Source of the DNA: Flavobacteriaceae bacterium | Lineage (GTDB): Bacteria; Bacteroidota; Bacteroidia; Flavobacteriales; Flavobacteriaceae | NCBI GenBank assembly: GCA_947379965.1 | Contig: CANCPC010000015.1 | Location: forward strand, 1-36,232 | DNA length: 36,232 nucleotides | Direction: 5' to 3' | Shown: positions 15,146 through 23,305 of the stretch, piece after piece | Layout: each line of letters starts with the position of its first letter | How positions within the stretch are numbered: the first letter of the stretch is position 1 | The notes under the pieces: model-generated | What the model was told of the DNA's origin: nothing | Databases searched by the model: none | What the model saw: the letters and a program-made list of their open reading frames with translations, nothing else | Translations under genes and position numbers: made by a program

Positions 15146-17266
15146 TTATTGAGGTTGATGTGCTGGTTTCAATAAATCGTTTACCGTTTTCACAGGATTG
15201 AAAGTCATCAATGGCACTTCGACAAAAATAGTTAGCCATTTTACCATAGCTCCATTCCACAAACCGGGTAATTCATAGCCTTTTAACGGCTTTCCATCTT
15301 TGTTTTTTTCGACAATAAAACCACTATTGGGATCAATAAATTGTGTTAAATCGAATTTTTCATTTTTATAATTTCGTATTCCACAAACCAAATCGACTGG
15401 ATTGAAATGGGTCGCTTCGGCAAGGATTCTAACTTGATCGGCATTTAACAAATCTACTTGAGATGTTTCTACAATTTGCAATGAAATAGTTCCATTTATA
15501 TCCCGAACCCAATATGGACCGCCTCCGGGCTCACCCTCATTTTTTACCATTCCACAAACACGAATGGGTCTGTTAAGTGCGTTTTTTAAGTGACTAATTT
15601 TATTTTCTAAAGTATATTCTGAAAAATTATGAGGTAAATCAATATTCAAATCACTTTTGGCGAAAGCCATAATTTCGTCTAAATATTCCTCTTTAAAATT
15701 TTCAATTTCATCCAAGTAATTAAACACTTTCTGCTGTAATTCGATCAAAATACCGGCTAATGCTTTTTTATACAAAGCATTACTTTCGACCCTATTTTGT
15801 ATCACATTATCAATGTTTTTTATAAAAATAACATCCGAATCTAAATTATTCAAATTCTCGATTAAGGCTCCATGGCCTCCAGGTCTAAAAACTAATTTGT
15901 TATTTTCGTCTCTAAATGGATTATTATCTAAGTCAACAGCAATAGTATCGGTAGCTTTGTTTTGATACGAAAAACTGGTGGCGATTATTGTCTGAGATTC
16001 TTTTTCAATTTTACTTTTTACTGTATTTATAATGCTTTCAAATTGGCTTTGATGCGCTTCTGAAACGGTTAGATGTAAATGGGAATTCCCATTTGAACTC
16101 GAATAAAAAGCACATTCATACAAATGCTCATTTATTGCCGTTGCGATATGTGAAACATATTTATGAAAAGGAAGGATCCCTTTTGGTTTATTAGCAAAAT
16201 CAAAATAATCGGGAGACAAGAGTAATTGGATAAAATAATAATTTTTATAATCTCTAGTCAATGAATTAAAATCTGGAAACACTTGTTTTAGCATTGAATC
16301 TACAGCATTAAAAAATGGAAATTTTTCCATTCCCACTATAAATAGAGATAATTCATTATCCTTTTTTCTGTTGATGTATGCATTTATAGTTTCATTATTT
16401 AAATCAAAGTCATTCAAAAAAGTAGACAAAAATTTAAACATTCTACTGGCAGCTCCAGAAGCCGGGACGAATTTTGTTAATTTTAAATTAGATTTATTAG
16501 CATCAAAAAAACGAGCTTTTTGTTGAAAATCGGTTTCTGTAAGTTTTAAAATTCCATTAAATATTGTTGCTGGTTCAATTAAATTAGCCTTAGAAATTCC
16601 TTTTTTGAAAATATTTAATTGATTTTGAATGTTTACTAATGAAACTCCGTGTTCTTGAATTTGGACAAAATCAAGCGAAGAAAAGCCTATTTCTTTGGCA
16701 ATAGTCAATTCATTAATAATAGAAATTGCGAAAGATAATCTCGAATTTTGATCACCTGAAAGTTGAATAAATGGTTTATTCGTATCGATTAATGTTTGTT
16801 TGAAAACTGCAAAAACCGACTCTCGTCCTTCGGGTTTGTCACGCAAATCGTCCTTTTCCCAAGGCACATCAATATCGGTTAAAAAGAACAAATCGTATTC
16901 GTGCTCTAGAGCCGCTTGGTCTAATAAAGGGGCGCAAAAACCATAATACACTTCGGAAAAAACCTTCGTCACCATTAAATTAGTATCGCAAAAAAGGTAT
17001 TTATTTGCGATTGAAAGGCTGTCGTTTTCTAATTTCGTTTGGCCATAAGCTATTGGAAGCATATCGTTGACATCACAAATCTGAGCTGTTTTATCCCATT
17101 TTTCTTGAAGATAATCACGCGCATATTCAGGAACCCAAGCCGTTTGAAAATGTTCGGCGAGTTGTATTGCCAATGTGGTTTTTCCGGTAGATTCTGGGCC
17201 AAAAAGGGCAATTTTTATTATTTTTGAACTTCCTGTATTTGGGAGTTGTTTAAGATTTTCTTCCAT
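15146..17266 (-). CDS. NadR-like nucleoside kinase fused to a DUF4301 domain
   Basis: The 706-residue protein joins two units. Residues 1-185 form a P-loop kinase like the C-terminal ribosylnicotinamide kinase domain of NadR: Walker A GPESTGKTT at 23-31, then VPEYARDYL, FCDTNLMVTKVFSEVYYG and DVPWEKDDLRDKPEGRES. From about 196 it is DUF4301, a Bacteroidetes family of unknown function. That part contains PASGAASRM (268-276), RPGGHGALIENLN (461-473) and FIKNIDN (481-487), which recall sugar-nucleotide pyrophosphorylases. The kinase could phosphorylate nicotinamide riboside, or thiamine, brought in by the adjacent PnuC protein. The start overlaps pnuC by 49 bases. The linker shows no break, so the fusion appears genuine. 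Confidence 0.82.
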   Translation of the reverse strand: MEENLKQLPNTGSSKIIKIALFGPESTGKTTLAIQLAEHFQTAWVPEYARDYLQEKWDKTAQICDVNDMLPIAYGQTKLENDSLSIANKYLFCDTNLMVTKVFSEVYYGFCAPLLDQAALEHEYDLFFLTDIDVPWEKDDLRDKPEGRESVFAVFKQTLIDTNKPFIQLSGDQNSRLSFAISIINELTIAKEIGFSSLDFVQIQEHGVSLVNIQNQLNIFKKGISKANLIEPATIFNGILKLTETDFQQKARFFDANKSNLKLTKFVPASGAASRMFKFLSTFLNDFDLNNETINAYINRKKDNELSLFIVGMEKFPFFNAVDSMLKQVFPDFNSLTRDYKNYYFIQLLLSPDYFDFANKPKGILPFHKYVSHIATAINEHLYECAFYSSSNGNSHLHLTVSEAHQSQFESIINTVKSKIEKESQTIIATSFSYQNKATDTIAVDLDNNPFRDENNKLVFRPGGHGALIENLNNLDSDVIFIKNIDNVIQNRVESNALYKKALAGILIELQQKVFNYLDEIENFKEEYLDEIMAFAKSDLNIDLPHNFSEYTLENKISHLKNALNRPIRVCGMVKNEGEPGGGPYWVRDINGTISLQIVETSQVDLLNADQVRILAEATHFNPVDLVCGIRNYKNEKFDLTQFIDPNSGFIVEKNKDGKPLKGYELPGLWNGAMVKWLTIFVEVPLMTFNPVKTVNDLLKPAHQPQ

Positions 17267-17850
17267 TCTAAATAGCCATAAACGGCAATAATTGTAAATA
17301 CTATATATTGTAAACTAGTAAAAGTATATCCTTTTGCGAAATAAAGCGGTATCGAAAGCAAATCTCCCAAAATCCAAAAAATCCAATTCTCAATTTTTCT
17401 TTTTGCCATTAACCACATACCAACAAAAAATATTGCTGTCAAAATCGTGTCTAAATACGAATACCAGCTTGTAAATTTATTAAAATAAAGATACACTATT
17501 AGCACAAAAATTAGAGTTGCTATAAAAATAATAACAGCCATTATTTTTTCCTTATTCGTCATAATCGAAACCGGGAATTCATCAACATCCCCTTTTTTCC
17601 GTGTCCAATGATACCAACCGTAAATACTCATGACAAAATAATACACATTGATCATCGAATCTCCAAGCAAGTTCCATTGCCAAAGCAAATAAGCATAAAT
17701 AAAAGTACTGACTAATCCTGTTGGAAATACTAATATATTATCTTTTTTTGCATACCAAACACTAAATAATCCAAAAAATACAGCCGTAATTTCAAGAAAA
17801 ATATTAAATGTTGAATAAGTCGAATATTGTGAAAATAAGTATTCTATCAT
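17218..17850 (-). CDS. pnuC: PnuC-family vitamin transporter (nicotinamide riboside or thiamine, PnuC/PnuT)
   Basis: The 210-residue inner-membrane protein has about seven hydrophobic segments and the family landmarks FGLFSVWYAKKDN, YVMSIYGWYHW-type sequence (here YFVMSIYGWYHW) and ENWIFWILGDLLSIPLYFAKG. PnuC proteins let nucleoside-like vitamins cross by facilitated diffusion, and a kinase then traps the substrate. The next gene encodes such a kinase. A nearby TPP riboswitch favours the thiamine variant (PnuT), but the NadR-like kinase favours nicotinamide riboside, so the substrate is open. Its ATG overlaps the upstream synthase stop by 4 bases, pointing to translational coupling. Confidence 0.88.
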   Translation of the reverse strand: MIEYLFSQYSTYSTFNIFLEITAVFFGLFSVWYAKKDNILVFPTGLVSTFIYAYLLWQWNLLGDSMINVYYFVMSIYGWYHWTRKKGDVDEFPVSIMTNKEKIMAVIIFIATLIFVLIVYLYFNKFTSWYSYLDTILTAIFFVGMWLMAKRKIENWIFWILGDLLSIPLYFAKGYTFTSLQYIVFTIIAVYGYLEWKKILNNSQIQEVQK

Positions 17851-18572
17851 TCGTTGTTTTGATTAAAAAAATTAATGTCATTCTCGAAAGCTGTGCCAAT
17901 GACAACCATATCGGCACCGGAATTATACGCATTTTGAATTCCTTGCAAATCTATAATTCCTCCACCAACTAGCAACGGAATTTCGATATTTTTAGAAACT
18001 AATTCAATCATTCCTAATGGAACAGCTTGTTTGGCACCACTTCCTGCTTCGAGGTAAATGAGTTTATTGCCTAACATTTCGCCGGCTTGGGCTGTTGCCA
18101 ATGCCAATTCGAGATTATTCCGGTCTAAAGGCGTTGTTTTACTAACGCGTTCTACGGCGGTTTCAGAGCCGCTTTCGATGAGAATATAGCCTGTAGAAAG
18201 GACTTCGAGTTGGGTTTTCTTTATAATGGAAACCGATTTTACTTGGTGTTCGATTAGGAAATCAGGATTTCTTCCTGAGATTAAAGACAAGAACAAAATG
18301 GCATCGGCTTGGCCTGAAATTTGGGATGGATTTCCAGGAAAAAGGACAATGGGCAACACACAATTTTGTTTAATCTTTAGAATCAATTGGTCTAAAATAT
18401 TCGTTTCTACAAGACTTCCGCCAATAAAAATATGAGTTGATGGTGATTGGTTTATTTTTTCGACAAGAGCTTCAACATGATCCAAATTGATTTTGTCGGG
18501 GTCGAGAAGAATAGCGAGCAATTTCTCGTTATTGGCTTTTGATTTTAGAATGTTTTTGTAGATGTTTGTCAT
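17847..18572 (-). CDS. Geranylgeranylglyceryl/heptaprenylglyceryl phosphate synthase family protein
   Basis: This TIM-barrel prenyltransferase joins a polyprenyl diphosphate to glycerol-1-phosphate to make an ether lipid precursor. Seen motifs are LAILLDPDKI near the N-terminus, FPGNPSQIS, YLEAGSGAKQAVP and VGGGI with a phosphate-binding GADMVVIG at the C-terminus. The family is typical of archaeal membranes, but PcrB-like homologues occur in Bacteroidetes. The frame opens with a GTG at 18584; I prefer ATG 18572 (MTNIYKNIL, 241 residues). It lies between the phosphopantetheinyl transferase gene and pnuC in one transcription unit. The chain length of its product cannot be read from the sequence. 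Confidence 0.9.
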   Translation of the reverse strand: MTNIYKNILKSKANNEKLLAILLDPDKINLDHVEALVEKINQSPSTHIFIGGSLVETNILDQLILKIKQNCVLPIVLFPGNPSQISGQADAILFLSLISGRNPDFLIEHQVKSVSIIKKTQLEVLSTGYILIESGSETAVERVSKTTPLDRNNLELALATAQAGEMLGNKLIYLEAGSGAKQAVPLGMIELVSKNIEIPLLVGGGIIDLQGIQNAYNSGADMVVIGTAFENDINFFNQNNE

Positions 18573-18589
18573 TTTTTCAGCCACGAATT

Positions 18590-19243
18590 TTAAATTTCGA
18601 AAGCATAAACCAAAGTAAAATCCTCAACTTCCTCAAAATAGATGGCAAATTGTTGCTTTGTATTTTCGATTTCAAGCATTGCGGTTGTTTTTCCTTCTGT
18701 GATTTCAAATGGATTTACTTGAATATGATCTTTGAAACTGATTCCTTTTTCGTTACGGATTTTGAAAATCGCTTCTTTTGCGCCCCATTTCGTTGTTAGT
18801 TTTTTGATGTAATCTTCATTATCAAAAGATTTCAAGCGCTGTAATTCCTGATTATTTACAAACTTATCGGCGATTTTGAGGATTTTTTCTCGTTGCATTT
18901 CAATGTCGATTCCGGCTTTTTGGTCGCTAATTATTATTGTCGAAAAACGAAAGGAATGCGAAATAGACACTTCGACAGGCTCAGTGTGACAATTATTAGG
19001 ATTTAGATGCGGTTTTCCTGATTCATCATACTGTAAATCGAAATCATTGTATCCGGCCTCTTGCAATAATTTGCGAACGCTAAGAAAACCACGTTGATGC
19101 AATTCGGATTTCATTCCGTGTAATCGCTGCAGACTTTTCTCGTTCAGTTGCACTTCATGGTATAATTCCTCGTAGGATTCGGTAATTTTCCAAACGAGAA
19201 TTTGTGTTGAAGAATTGAAGTTTATGGTTTTATATAACGGCAT
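18590..19243 (-). CDS. 4'-phosphopantetheinyl transferase superfamily protein
   Basis: The enzyme transfers the phosphopantetheine arm from CoA to carrier proteins. The 217-residue protein has the metal-binding GIDIE (111-115) and WGAKEAIFK (153-161), the signature of the Sfp/AcpS superfamily, and the ISHS motif (94-97). GKPHL (77-81) is the usual lead-in to that motif. Between GKPHL and ISHS there is an additional CHTEPVEV (85-92) that family members usually lack; it is encoded by a dispersed palindromic repeat inserted in frame. The gene is first of the PPTase-GGGPS-pnuC-kinase-arfB run. The carrier protein target is unknown; fatty acid ACP or a polyketide carrier are both possible. Confidence 0.88.
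   Translation of the reverse strand: MPLYKTINFNSSTQILVWKITESYEELYHEVQLNEKSLQRLHGMKSELHQRGFLSVRKLLQEAGYNDFDLQYDESGKPHLNPNNCHTEPVEVSISHSFRFSTIIISDQKAGIDIEMQREKILKIADKFVNNQELQRLKSFDNEDYIKKLTTKWGAKEAIFKIRNEKGISFKDHIQVNPFEITEGKTTAMLEIENTKQQFAIYFEEVEDFTLVYAFEI
18968..18991. repeat. 24-base dispersed repeat inserted in frame in a coding gene
   Basis: These 24 bases encode exactly the eight residues CHTEPVEV. The plus-strand half CTCAGTGTGACA (18980-18991) is nearly identical to CTCAGGGTGACA in the intergenic element at 19420-19431. From memory this sequence family (TGTCACNCTGAG followed by GTCGAAG) is very common in Bacteroidetes intergenic DNA. Confidence 0.75.
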
Positions 19244-19283
19244 TTAAATAAATTATGAATTATAAAGTTCATGATTACTACTG

Positions 19284-19431
19284 ATTTTTAGCCCCGATAG
19301 AAGTAGAAATCCTCCCGATTTTTCTTCGGGAGATTACTTCACTTAATTCTTATTTTCATAGGAGTTCAGTGAACTTTGTTTGCAACGGATAGCGGGATTA
19401 ACTCCTACCTTAGACTATACTCAGGGTGACA
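19284..19431. repeat. Composite intergenic repeat element between the PPTase gene and ahcY
   Basis: The element contains TAGCCCCGATAGAAGTAG, a hairpin TCCCGA/TCGGGA near 19313-19332, GGAGTT (19362-19367) with its complement AACTCC (19400-19405), and ACGGATAGCGGGATTA. The ends TAGCCCCG and CGGGATTA can pair with one mismatch. It ends in CCTTAGACTATA plus CTCAGGGTGACA (19408-19431), the other copy of the 24-base repeat. The module GATAGAAGT...ATCC recurs in the element before lepA. It occupies most of the 315-base gap, and I see no gene in it. Confidence 0.65.
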
Positions 19432-19520
19432 ATAAAAATATTTCACTATAATTCAGAAGATTAGGGAATTAAACAATTCATAAATGTTTCCGAATACTTT
19501 TTAAATTATAAGTTATTGCG

Positions 19521-19528
19521 TAAATTTG
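19521..19528 (+). promoter_or_regulatory. Predicted -7 element of the ahcY promoter
   Basis: TAAATTTG matches TAnnTTTG 31 bases before the ahcY start. No TTG is found at the proper distance upstream, so only half of the promoter is supported. Confidence 0.45.
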
Positions 19529-19558
19529 CAAAAATTTTACAATACAAATATACTATAA

Positions 19559-20875
19559 ATGAGTACAACGACTATGCCTTATGTGGCTTTCAAAGTTAAA
19601 GACATTTCTCTAGCGGCTTGGGGAAGAAAAGAAATTGAATTGGCTGAAGCCGAAATGCCAGGTTTAATGGCGCTTCGTGCGGAATACAAAAACGAACAAC
19701 CTCTTGCTGGCGCTCGTATTGCGGGATGTTTGCACATGACAATACAAACTGCGGTTTTGATTGAAACTTTAATCGCCCTTGGTGCTGAAGTGACTTGGAG
19801 TTCTTGTAATATTTTCTCTACTCAAGATCAAGCTGCTGCTGCTATTGCTGCTGCAGGAATTCAAGTTTATGCTTGGAAAGGTCTTGACGAAGAATCATTT
19901 GACTGGTGTATTGAGCAAACATTATTCTTTGGCGAAGAAAGAAAACCATTGAATATGATTCTTGATGACGGTGGAGATTTGACGAATATGGTTATTGACC
20001 GTTTTCCAGAATTAGTTGCTGGAATCAAAGGATTGAGCGAAGAAACTACAACTGGTGTTCATAGACTTTACGAAAGAGTAAAAGCAGGAACGTTACCAAT
20101 GCCTGCTATCAACGTGAATGACTCGGTTACTAAATCGAAATTTGATAATAAATACGGTTGTAAAGAATCGGCTGTTGATGCGGTTCGTCGTGCCACTGAT
20201 ATTATGCTTGCTGCAAAAAGAGTAATCGTTTGTGGTTATGGCGATGTTGGGAAAGGAACTGCTGCTTCTTTTAGAGGTGCTGGATCTATCGTAACTGTTA
20301 CAGAAATTGATCCAATTTGTGCTTTACAAGCTGCAATGGACGGTTTTGAAGTGAAGAAATTAGACACTGTTATTGCAACGGCTGATATCATTATTACAAC
20401 TACTGGAAACAAAGACATCGTTCTTGGTTCTCATTTCGAAAAAATGAAAGACAAAACAATCGTTTGTAACATCGGACATTTTGACAACGAAATTGACATG
20501 GCTTGGTTGAATGAAAACCATGGTGCTTCAAAAATCGAAATCAAACCACAAGTTGACAAATATACTATCGCTGGAAATGACATCATTGTTTTGGCTGAAG
20601 GACGTTTGGTAAACCTGGGTTGTGCTACAGGCCACCCAAGTTTTGTAATGAGTAACTCATTTACCAACCAAACTTTAGCTCAAATCGAATTGTGGAAAAA
20701 CAGCGCGGCATACAATAATGAAGTGTATATGTTACCAAAACATTTAGATGAAAAAGTGGCCATGTTGCACTTAGCTAAACTAGGTGTTGAATTAGAAACT
20801 TTACGTGTTGACCAAGCAGATTATATTGGAGTTCCTGTTGAAGGTCCATTCAAACCAGAATATTACAGATACTAA
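19559..20875 (+). CDS. ahcY: Adenosylhomocysteinase
   Basis: The enzyme splits S-adenosylhomocysteine into adenosine and homocysteine and so keeps methylation reactions running. The 438-residue protein shows the substrate region [36 protein letters not shown], the NAD-binding [11 protein letters not shown] near 224-234, [12 protein letters not shown], and the C-terminal [20 protein letters not shown]. The tail KPEYYRY corresponds to the usual C-terminal Lys/Tyr-containing end that reaches across the subunit interface. It is monocistronic, with a terminator after it. It is close to the family's normal bacterial length and has no insertion. Confidence 0.96.
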   Translation: MSTTTMPYVAFKVKDISLAAWGRKEIELAEAEMPGLMALRAEYKNEQPLAGARIAGCLHMTIQTAVLIETLIALGAEVTWSSCNIFSTQDQAAAAIAAAGIQVYAWKGLDEESFDWCIEQTLFFGEERKPLNMILDDGGDLTNMVIDRFPELVAGIKGLSEETTTGVHRLYERVKAGTLPMPAINVNDSVTKSKFDNKYGCKESAVDAVRRATDIMLAAKRVIVCGYGDVGKGTAASFRGAGSIVTVTEIDPICALQAAMDGFEVKKLDTVIATADIIITTTGNKDIVLGSHFEKMKDKTIVCNIGHFDNEIDMAWLNENHGASKIEIKPQVDKYTIAGNDIIVLAEGRLVNLGCATGHPSFVMSNSFTNQTLAQIELWKNSAAYNNEVYMLPKHLDEKVAMLHLAKLGVELETLRVDQADYIGVPVEGPFKPEYYRY

Positions 20876-20913
20876 TCAAGACTTCTTAGAAAGTTAGATT
20901 TCTAAATAATTAG

Positions 20914-20944
20914 AAACCCTTGCAGGAATGTGAGGGTTTTTTGA
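20914..20944 (+). terminator. Intrinsic terminator after ahcY
   Basis: AAACCCT (20914-20920) pairs with AGGGTTT (20933-20939), followed by TTT. The stem is 7 bases long. Confidence 0.75.
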
Positions 20945-20988
20945 TATTTAAGATTTTCGAAAGCTCTTAAATCTAAAACTTAAAAAAT

Positions 20989-21513
20989 ATGCTATATTTG
21001 AATAAAAAACTTATGAATGCTGAAAACAAATATCAAAACGTTCCTATTTTAATAGTATTTGCTCTCTTTTACAATGCAATTACATTGTTTTTTATTTACA
21101 ACATTTATCAGGATGAAAGTAGTTCGTTAGGTTATTTGTTTATTTTTCCAATATTTTGGATTATAGCTGGAATATCTATTGCAATTTATATTCGGACTGA
21201 TAAAATTAAAATCTCTAATTATTTAGAAAAAATAGTTTTAGGTTTTTCAACTCCATTACCATTCTTTTTTTTTCTTATTATTTGGCATTCTATTTCACCA
21301 GCCTCACATATTAATTCTACATGGGAACATGAAAGAAACGGATTAAAATATAAAAAAGTTGAATATACCTACTCAAATTTAAAACCAGAAAGAACGGAAT
21401 ACTACATAAGCAGTGGTTACGGCTGGGTAAAAGATAGTATTTGGGAGTTTTATTCTAAAGACGGGAAAATTTTAAAAAGGGAAAATTATATGAAGAACAA
21501 ATATCGTAATTGA
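20989..21513 (+). CDS. Small membrane protein of unknown function
   Basis: The 174-residue protein has three hydrophobic stretches, near residues 18-40 (VPILIVFALFYNAITLFFIY), 47-68 (LGYLFIFPIFWIIAGISIAI) and 82-102 (KIVLGFSTPLPFFFFLIIW). A soluble C-terminal part rich in Lys, Tyr and Glu follows. Its end (VKDSIWEFYSKDGKILKRENY) resembles a MORN-like 'toxin-antitoxin wing' repeat, but only weakly. I do not recognise a family. A second ATG at 21013 is also possible, because TATATTTG at 20993-21000 looks like a -7 element and would place the transcript start between the two ATGs. No operon partner is evident. Confidence 0.6.
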   Translation: MLYLNKKLMNAENKYQNVPILIVFALFYNAITLFFIYNIYQDESSSLGYLFIFPIFWIIAGISIAIYIRTDKIKISNYLEKIVLGFSTPLPFFFFLIIWHSISPASHINSTWEHERNGLKYKKVEYTYSNLKPERTEYYISSGYGWVKDSIWEFYSKDGKILKRENYMKNKYRN

Positions 21514-21611
21514 ATCATTCAATATTTTCCAACAAAACCAATAGTTTCTATTTCAAATCAGGTAAGTTAAATTTAGCAATCAATTCATAAAAAGCAAACT
21601 GAAATATTTTA

Positions 21612-21619
21612 TATCTTTG
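21612..21619 (+). promoter_or_regulatory. Predicted -7 element of the toxin-antitoxin operon
   Basis: TATCTTTG matches TAnnTTTG 25 bases before the antitoxin start. A -33 TTG is not seen at the right spacing. Confidence 0.4.
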
Positions 21620-21643
21620 TATCTTAATTGATTACTTATCCAA

Positions 21644-21868
21644 ATGACCACACTTACTATAAACATAAAAGACATTTCTCAAATTTCAATCATCAAAAAA
21701 ATATTGAAAGCTTATGATGTGGAAGTAATCGAACAAAACAATGAAATTACAAATCCAGAAATTATTGAAAGATTAGAGAAACATCATAAAAACTTTCAGA
21801 AACCCGCCTATAGAGAAGAAAACTACACTAAAGTAGACACCAAAAATATATGGGCAGATATACAATAG
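21644..21868 (+). CDS. Antitoxin of a YoeB-type toxin-antitoxin pair
   Basis: The 74-residue protein precedes the toxin and overlaps it by 19 bases, the usual order for type II modules. Residues 1-30 (MTTLTINIKDISQISIIKKILKAY) look like a short beta-strand plus helix DNA-binding or dimer module. Residues 35-74 are charged and probably bind the toxin. It is not a standard YefM sequence, so its class is assigned from context. It should neutralise the toxin and repress its own operon. Confidence 0.75.
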   Translation: MTTLTINIKDISQISIIKKILKAYDVEVIEQNNEITNPEIIERLEKHHKNFQKPAYREENYTKVDTKNIWADIQ

Positions 21869-22131
21869 AAATAAGCAAAGAAGCACTTGCTGATTTGTCA
21901 AAAATAAAAAAGTCTGGCAAGAAAACGGATATTTCAAAAATTGAAAAGATATTTCTAGAATTAGAAACCCATCCAACAATTGGTATTGGTAAACCCGAGA
22001 AACTAAAATATAAAGACGAAAACGTTTGGTCCAGACAAATTAACAAAAAAGACCGATTAGTATATGAAATTATCGACCATGAAGTAGTAATCATTATCAT
22101 TTCGGCATTGGGACATTATAATGATAAATAA
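21850..22131 (+). CDS. yoeB: Txe/YoeB family toxin (ribosome-dependent mRNA endonuclease)
   Basis: The 93-residue protein has the RelE fold and the YoeB residues: GIGKPEKLK with Glu50, WSRQINKKDRLVYE with Arg69, and the terminal catalytic pair His89-Tyr90 in ALGHYNDK. YoeB toxins cleave mRNA in the ribosomal A site when the antitoxin is degraded. All catalytic positions are present, so the toxin is likely active. It is translationally coupled to the antitoxin and followed by a terminator. A decayed second toxin-antitoxin pair lies about 3.5 kb away at 25473-26003. Confidence 0.88.
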   Translation: MGRYTIEISKEALADLSKIKKSGKKTDISKIEKIFLELETHPTIGIGKPEKLKYKDENVWSRQINKKDRLVYEIIDHEVVIIIISALGHYNDK

Positions 22132-22158
22132 TTTATTTTCCTTAAAACCACACCTCAC

Positions 22159-22193
22159 AAAGCTCCATCCTTAAAATGCTAGGAGCTTTTTTT
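22159..22193 (+). terminator. Intrinsic terminator after the toxin gene
   Basis: AAAGCTCC (22159-22166) pairs with GGAGCTTT (22182-22189), followed by TTTTT. Confidence 0.75.
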
Positions 22194-22250
22194 CTAAAAT
22201 AATTGTTTTCACCTCAATTTAATATGCACTATATTTTTTATGTAAATTAG

Positions 22251-22269
22251 CATTGCATAAAAAGCAATG
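22251..22269. promoter_or_regulatory. Inverted repeat upstream of cysK, possible operator
   Basis: CATTGC (22251-22256) and GCAATG (22264-22269) form perfect arms with a 7-base A-rich centre, 38 bases before cysK. There is no T-run, so it is not a terminator. It may bind a regulator of sulfur assimilation, but this is only inferred from position. Confidence 0.35.
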
Positions 22270-22306
22270 TATAAATCGAACTATTAGAATCATAACATAA
22301 ACAAAA

Positions 22307-23218
22307 ATGAGAGCAAAAAGCATTTTAGAAACTATTGGAAATACACCCGTGGTTCAAATTAATAAGTTGTATGGGAACAGCAAAGAAGTTTGGATTAAAC
22401 TAGAAAAATCGAATCCTGGAAACAGCATTAAGGACAGAATCGCTTTGGCAATGATAGAAGATGCCGAAAGCAAAGGTTTATTGAATGCTGATAGCGTCAT
22501 CATTGAGCCAACTTCTGGAAATACAGGAATTGGAATCGCATTAGTAGCTGCCGTAAAAGGATACAAAGTTGTTTTGGTAATGCCCGAATCGATGAGTGTA
22601 GAACGCAGAAAATTAATGGAAATATATGGTGCAGAATTTGTCCTTACTCCACGCGAAAAAGGAATGAAAGGCGCTATCGAAAAAGCTGCTGAATTAGTCT
22701 TGGAAACACCAAATGCTTGGTCACCAAAACAGTTTGAAAATCCCGCAAATGTTGAAGTTCATGAAAGAACTACAGCACAAGAAATTCTTGCCGATTTTCC
22801 TAATGGATTAGATTACGTAATTACTGGTGTTGGAACTGGCGGACATATTACAGGAATCGCAAAAGTATTGAAAGCCAAATATCCTAACGTAAAAATAATT
22901 GCCGTAGAACCAGAATTATCTCCGGTATTGAGTGGCGGAACTCCTGGACCCCACCCTTTGCAAGGAATTGGAGCCGGTTTTATCCCAGCAAATTATCATA
23001 GTGAATTGATAGACGAGGTAATCCAAGTAAGCAAAGATGACGCATTTGATTATGCTAGAAGAATCGCCAAAGAAGAAGGTATTCTTGTTGGGATTTCTAC
23101 TGGAGCTTCATTGGCAGCAGTGGCAAAAAAATTAGATGCAATTCCAGACGCTGCAGTCGTTCTTACGTTTAATTATGACACCGGTGAAAGATATTTATCT
23201 ATTGAGGGATTATATTAA
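22307..23218 (+). CDS. cysK: Cysteine synthase (O-acetylserine sulfhydrylase)
   Basis: This PLP enzyme makes cysteine from O-acetylserine and sulfide. The 303-residue protein has the PLP lysine in [11 protein letters not shown], the substrate loop [11 protein letters not shown], the phosphate-binding [10 protein letters not shown], and the C-terminal GISTGAS region. The length and motifs match CysK rather than cystathionine beta-synthase. It stands alone between two terminators, with a small inverted repeat just upstream. Confidence 0.95.
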   Translation: MRAKSILETIGNTPVVQINKLYGNSKEVWIKLEKSNPGNSIKDRIALAMIEDAESKGLLNADSVIIEPTSGNTGIGIALVAAVKGYKVVLVMPESMSVERRKLMEIYGAEFVLTPREKGMKGAIEKAAELVLETPNAWSPKQFENPANVEVHERTTAQEILADFPNGLDYVITGVGTGGHITGIAKVLKAKYPNVKIIAVEPELSPVLSGGTPGPHPLQGIGAGFIPANYHSELIDEVIQVSKDDAFDYARRIAKEEGILVGISTGASLAAVAKKLDAIPDAAVVLTFNYDTGERYLSIEGLY

Positions 23219-23244
23219 ACCTAAAAAATAGATTATATTTTAAT

Positions 23245-23304
23245 AAAAACAACTTTTGTTCAGTAATCATTTAAAGATTAATCTTAAACAAAAGTTGTTT
23301 TTTG
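23245..23304. terminator. Bidirectional terminator between cysK and mce
   Basis: AACAACTTTTGTT (23248-23260) pairs with AACAAAAGTTGTT (23287-23299). A perfect 12-base palindrome AAGATTAATCTT lies inside the loop. A-run and T-run on the two sides allow termination in both directions. Confidence 0.8.
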
Positions 23305-23305
23305 T

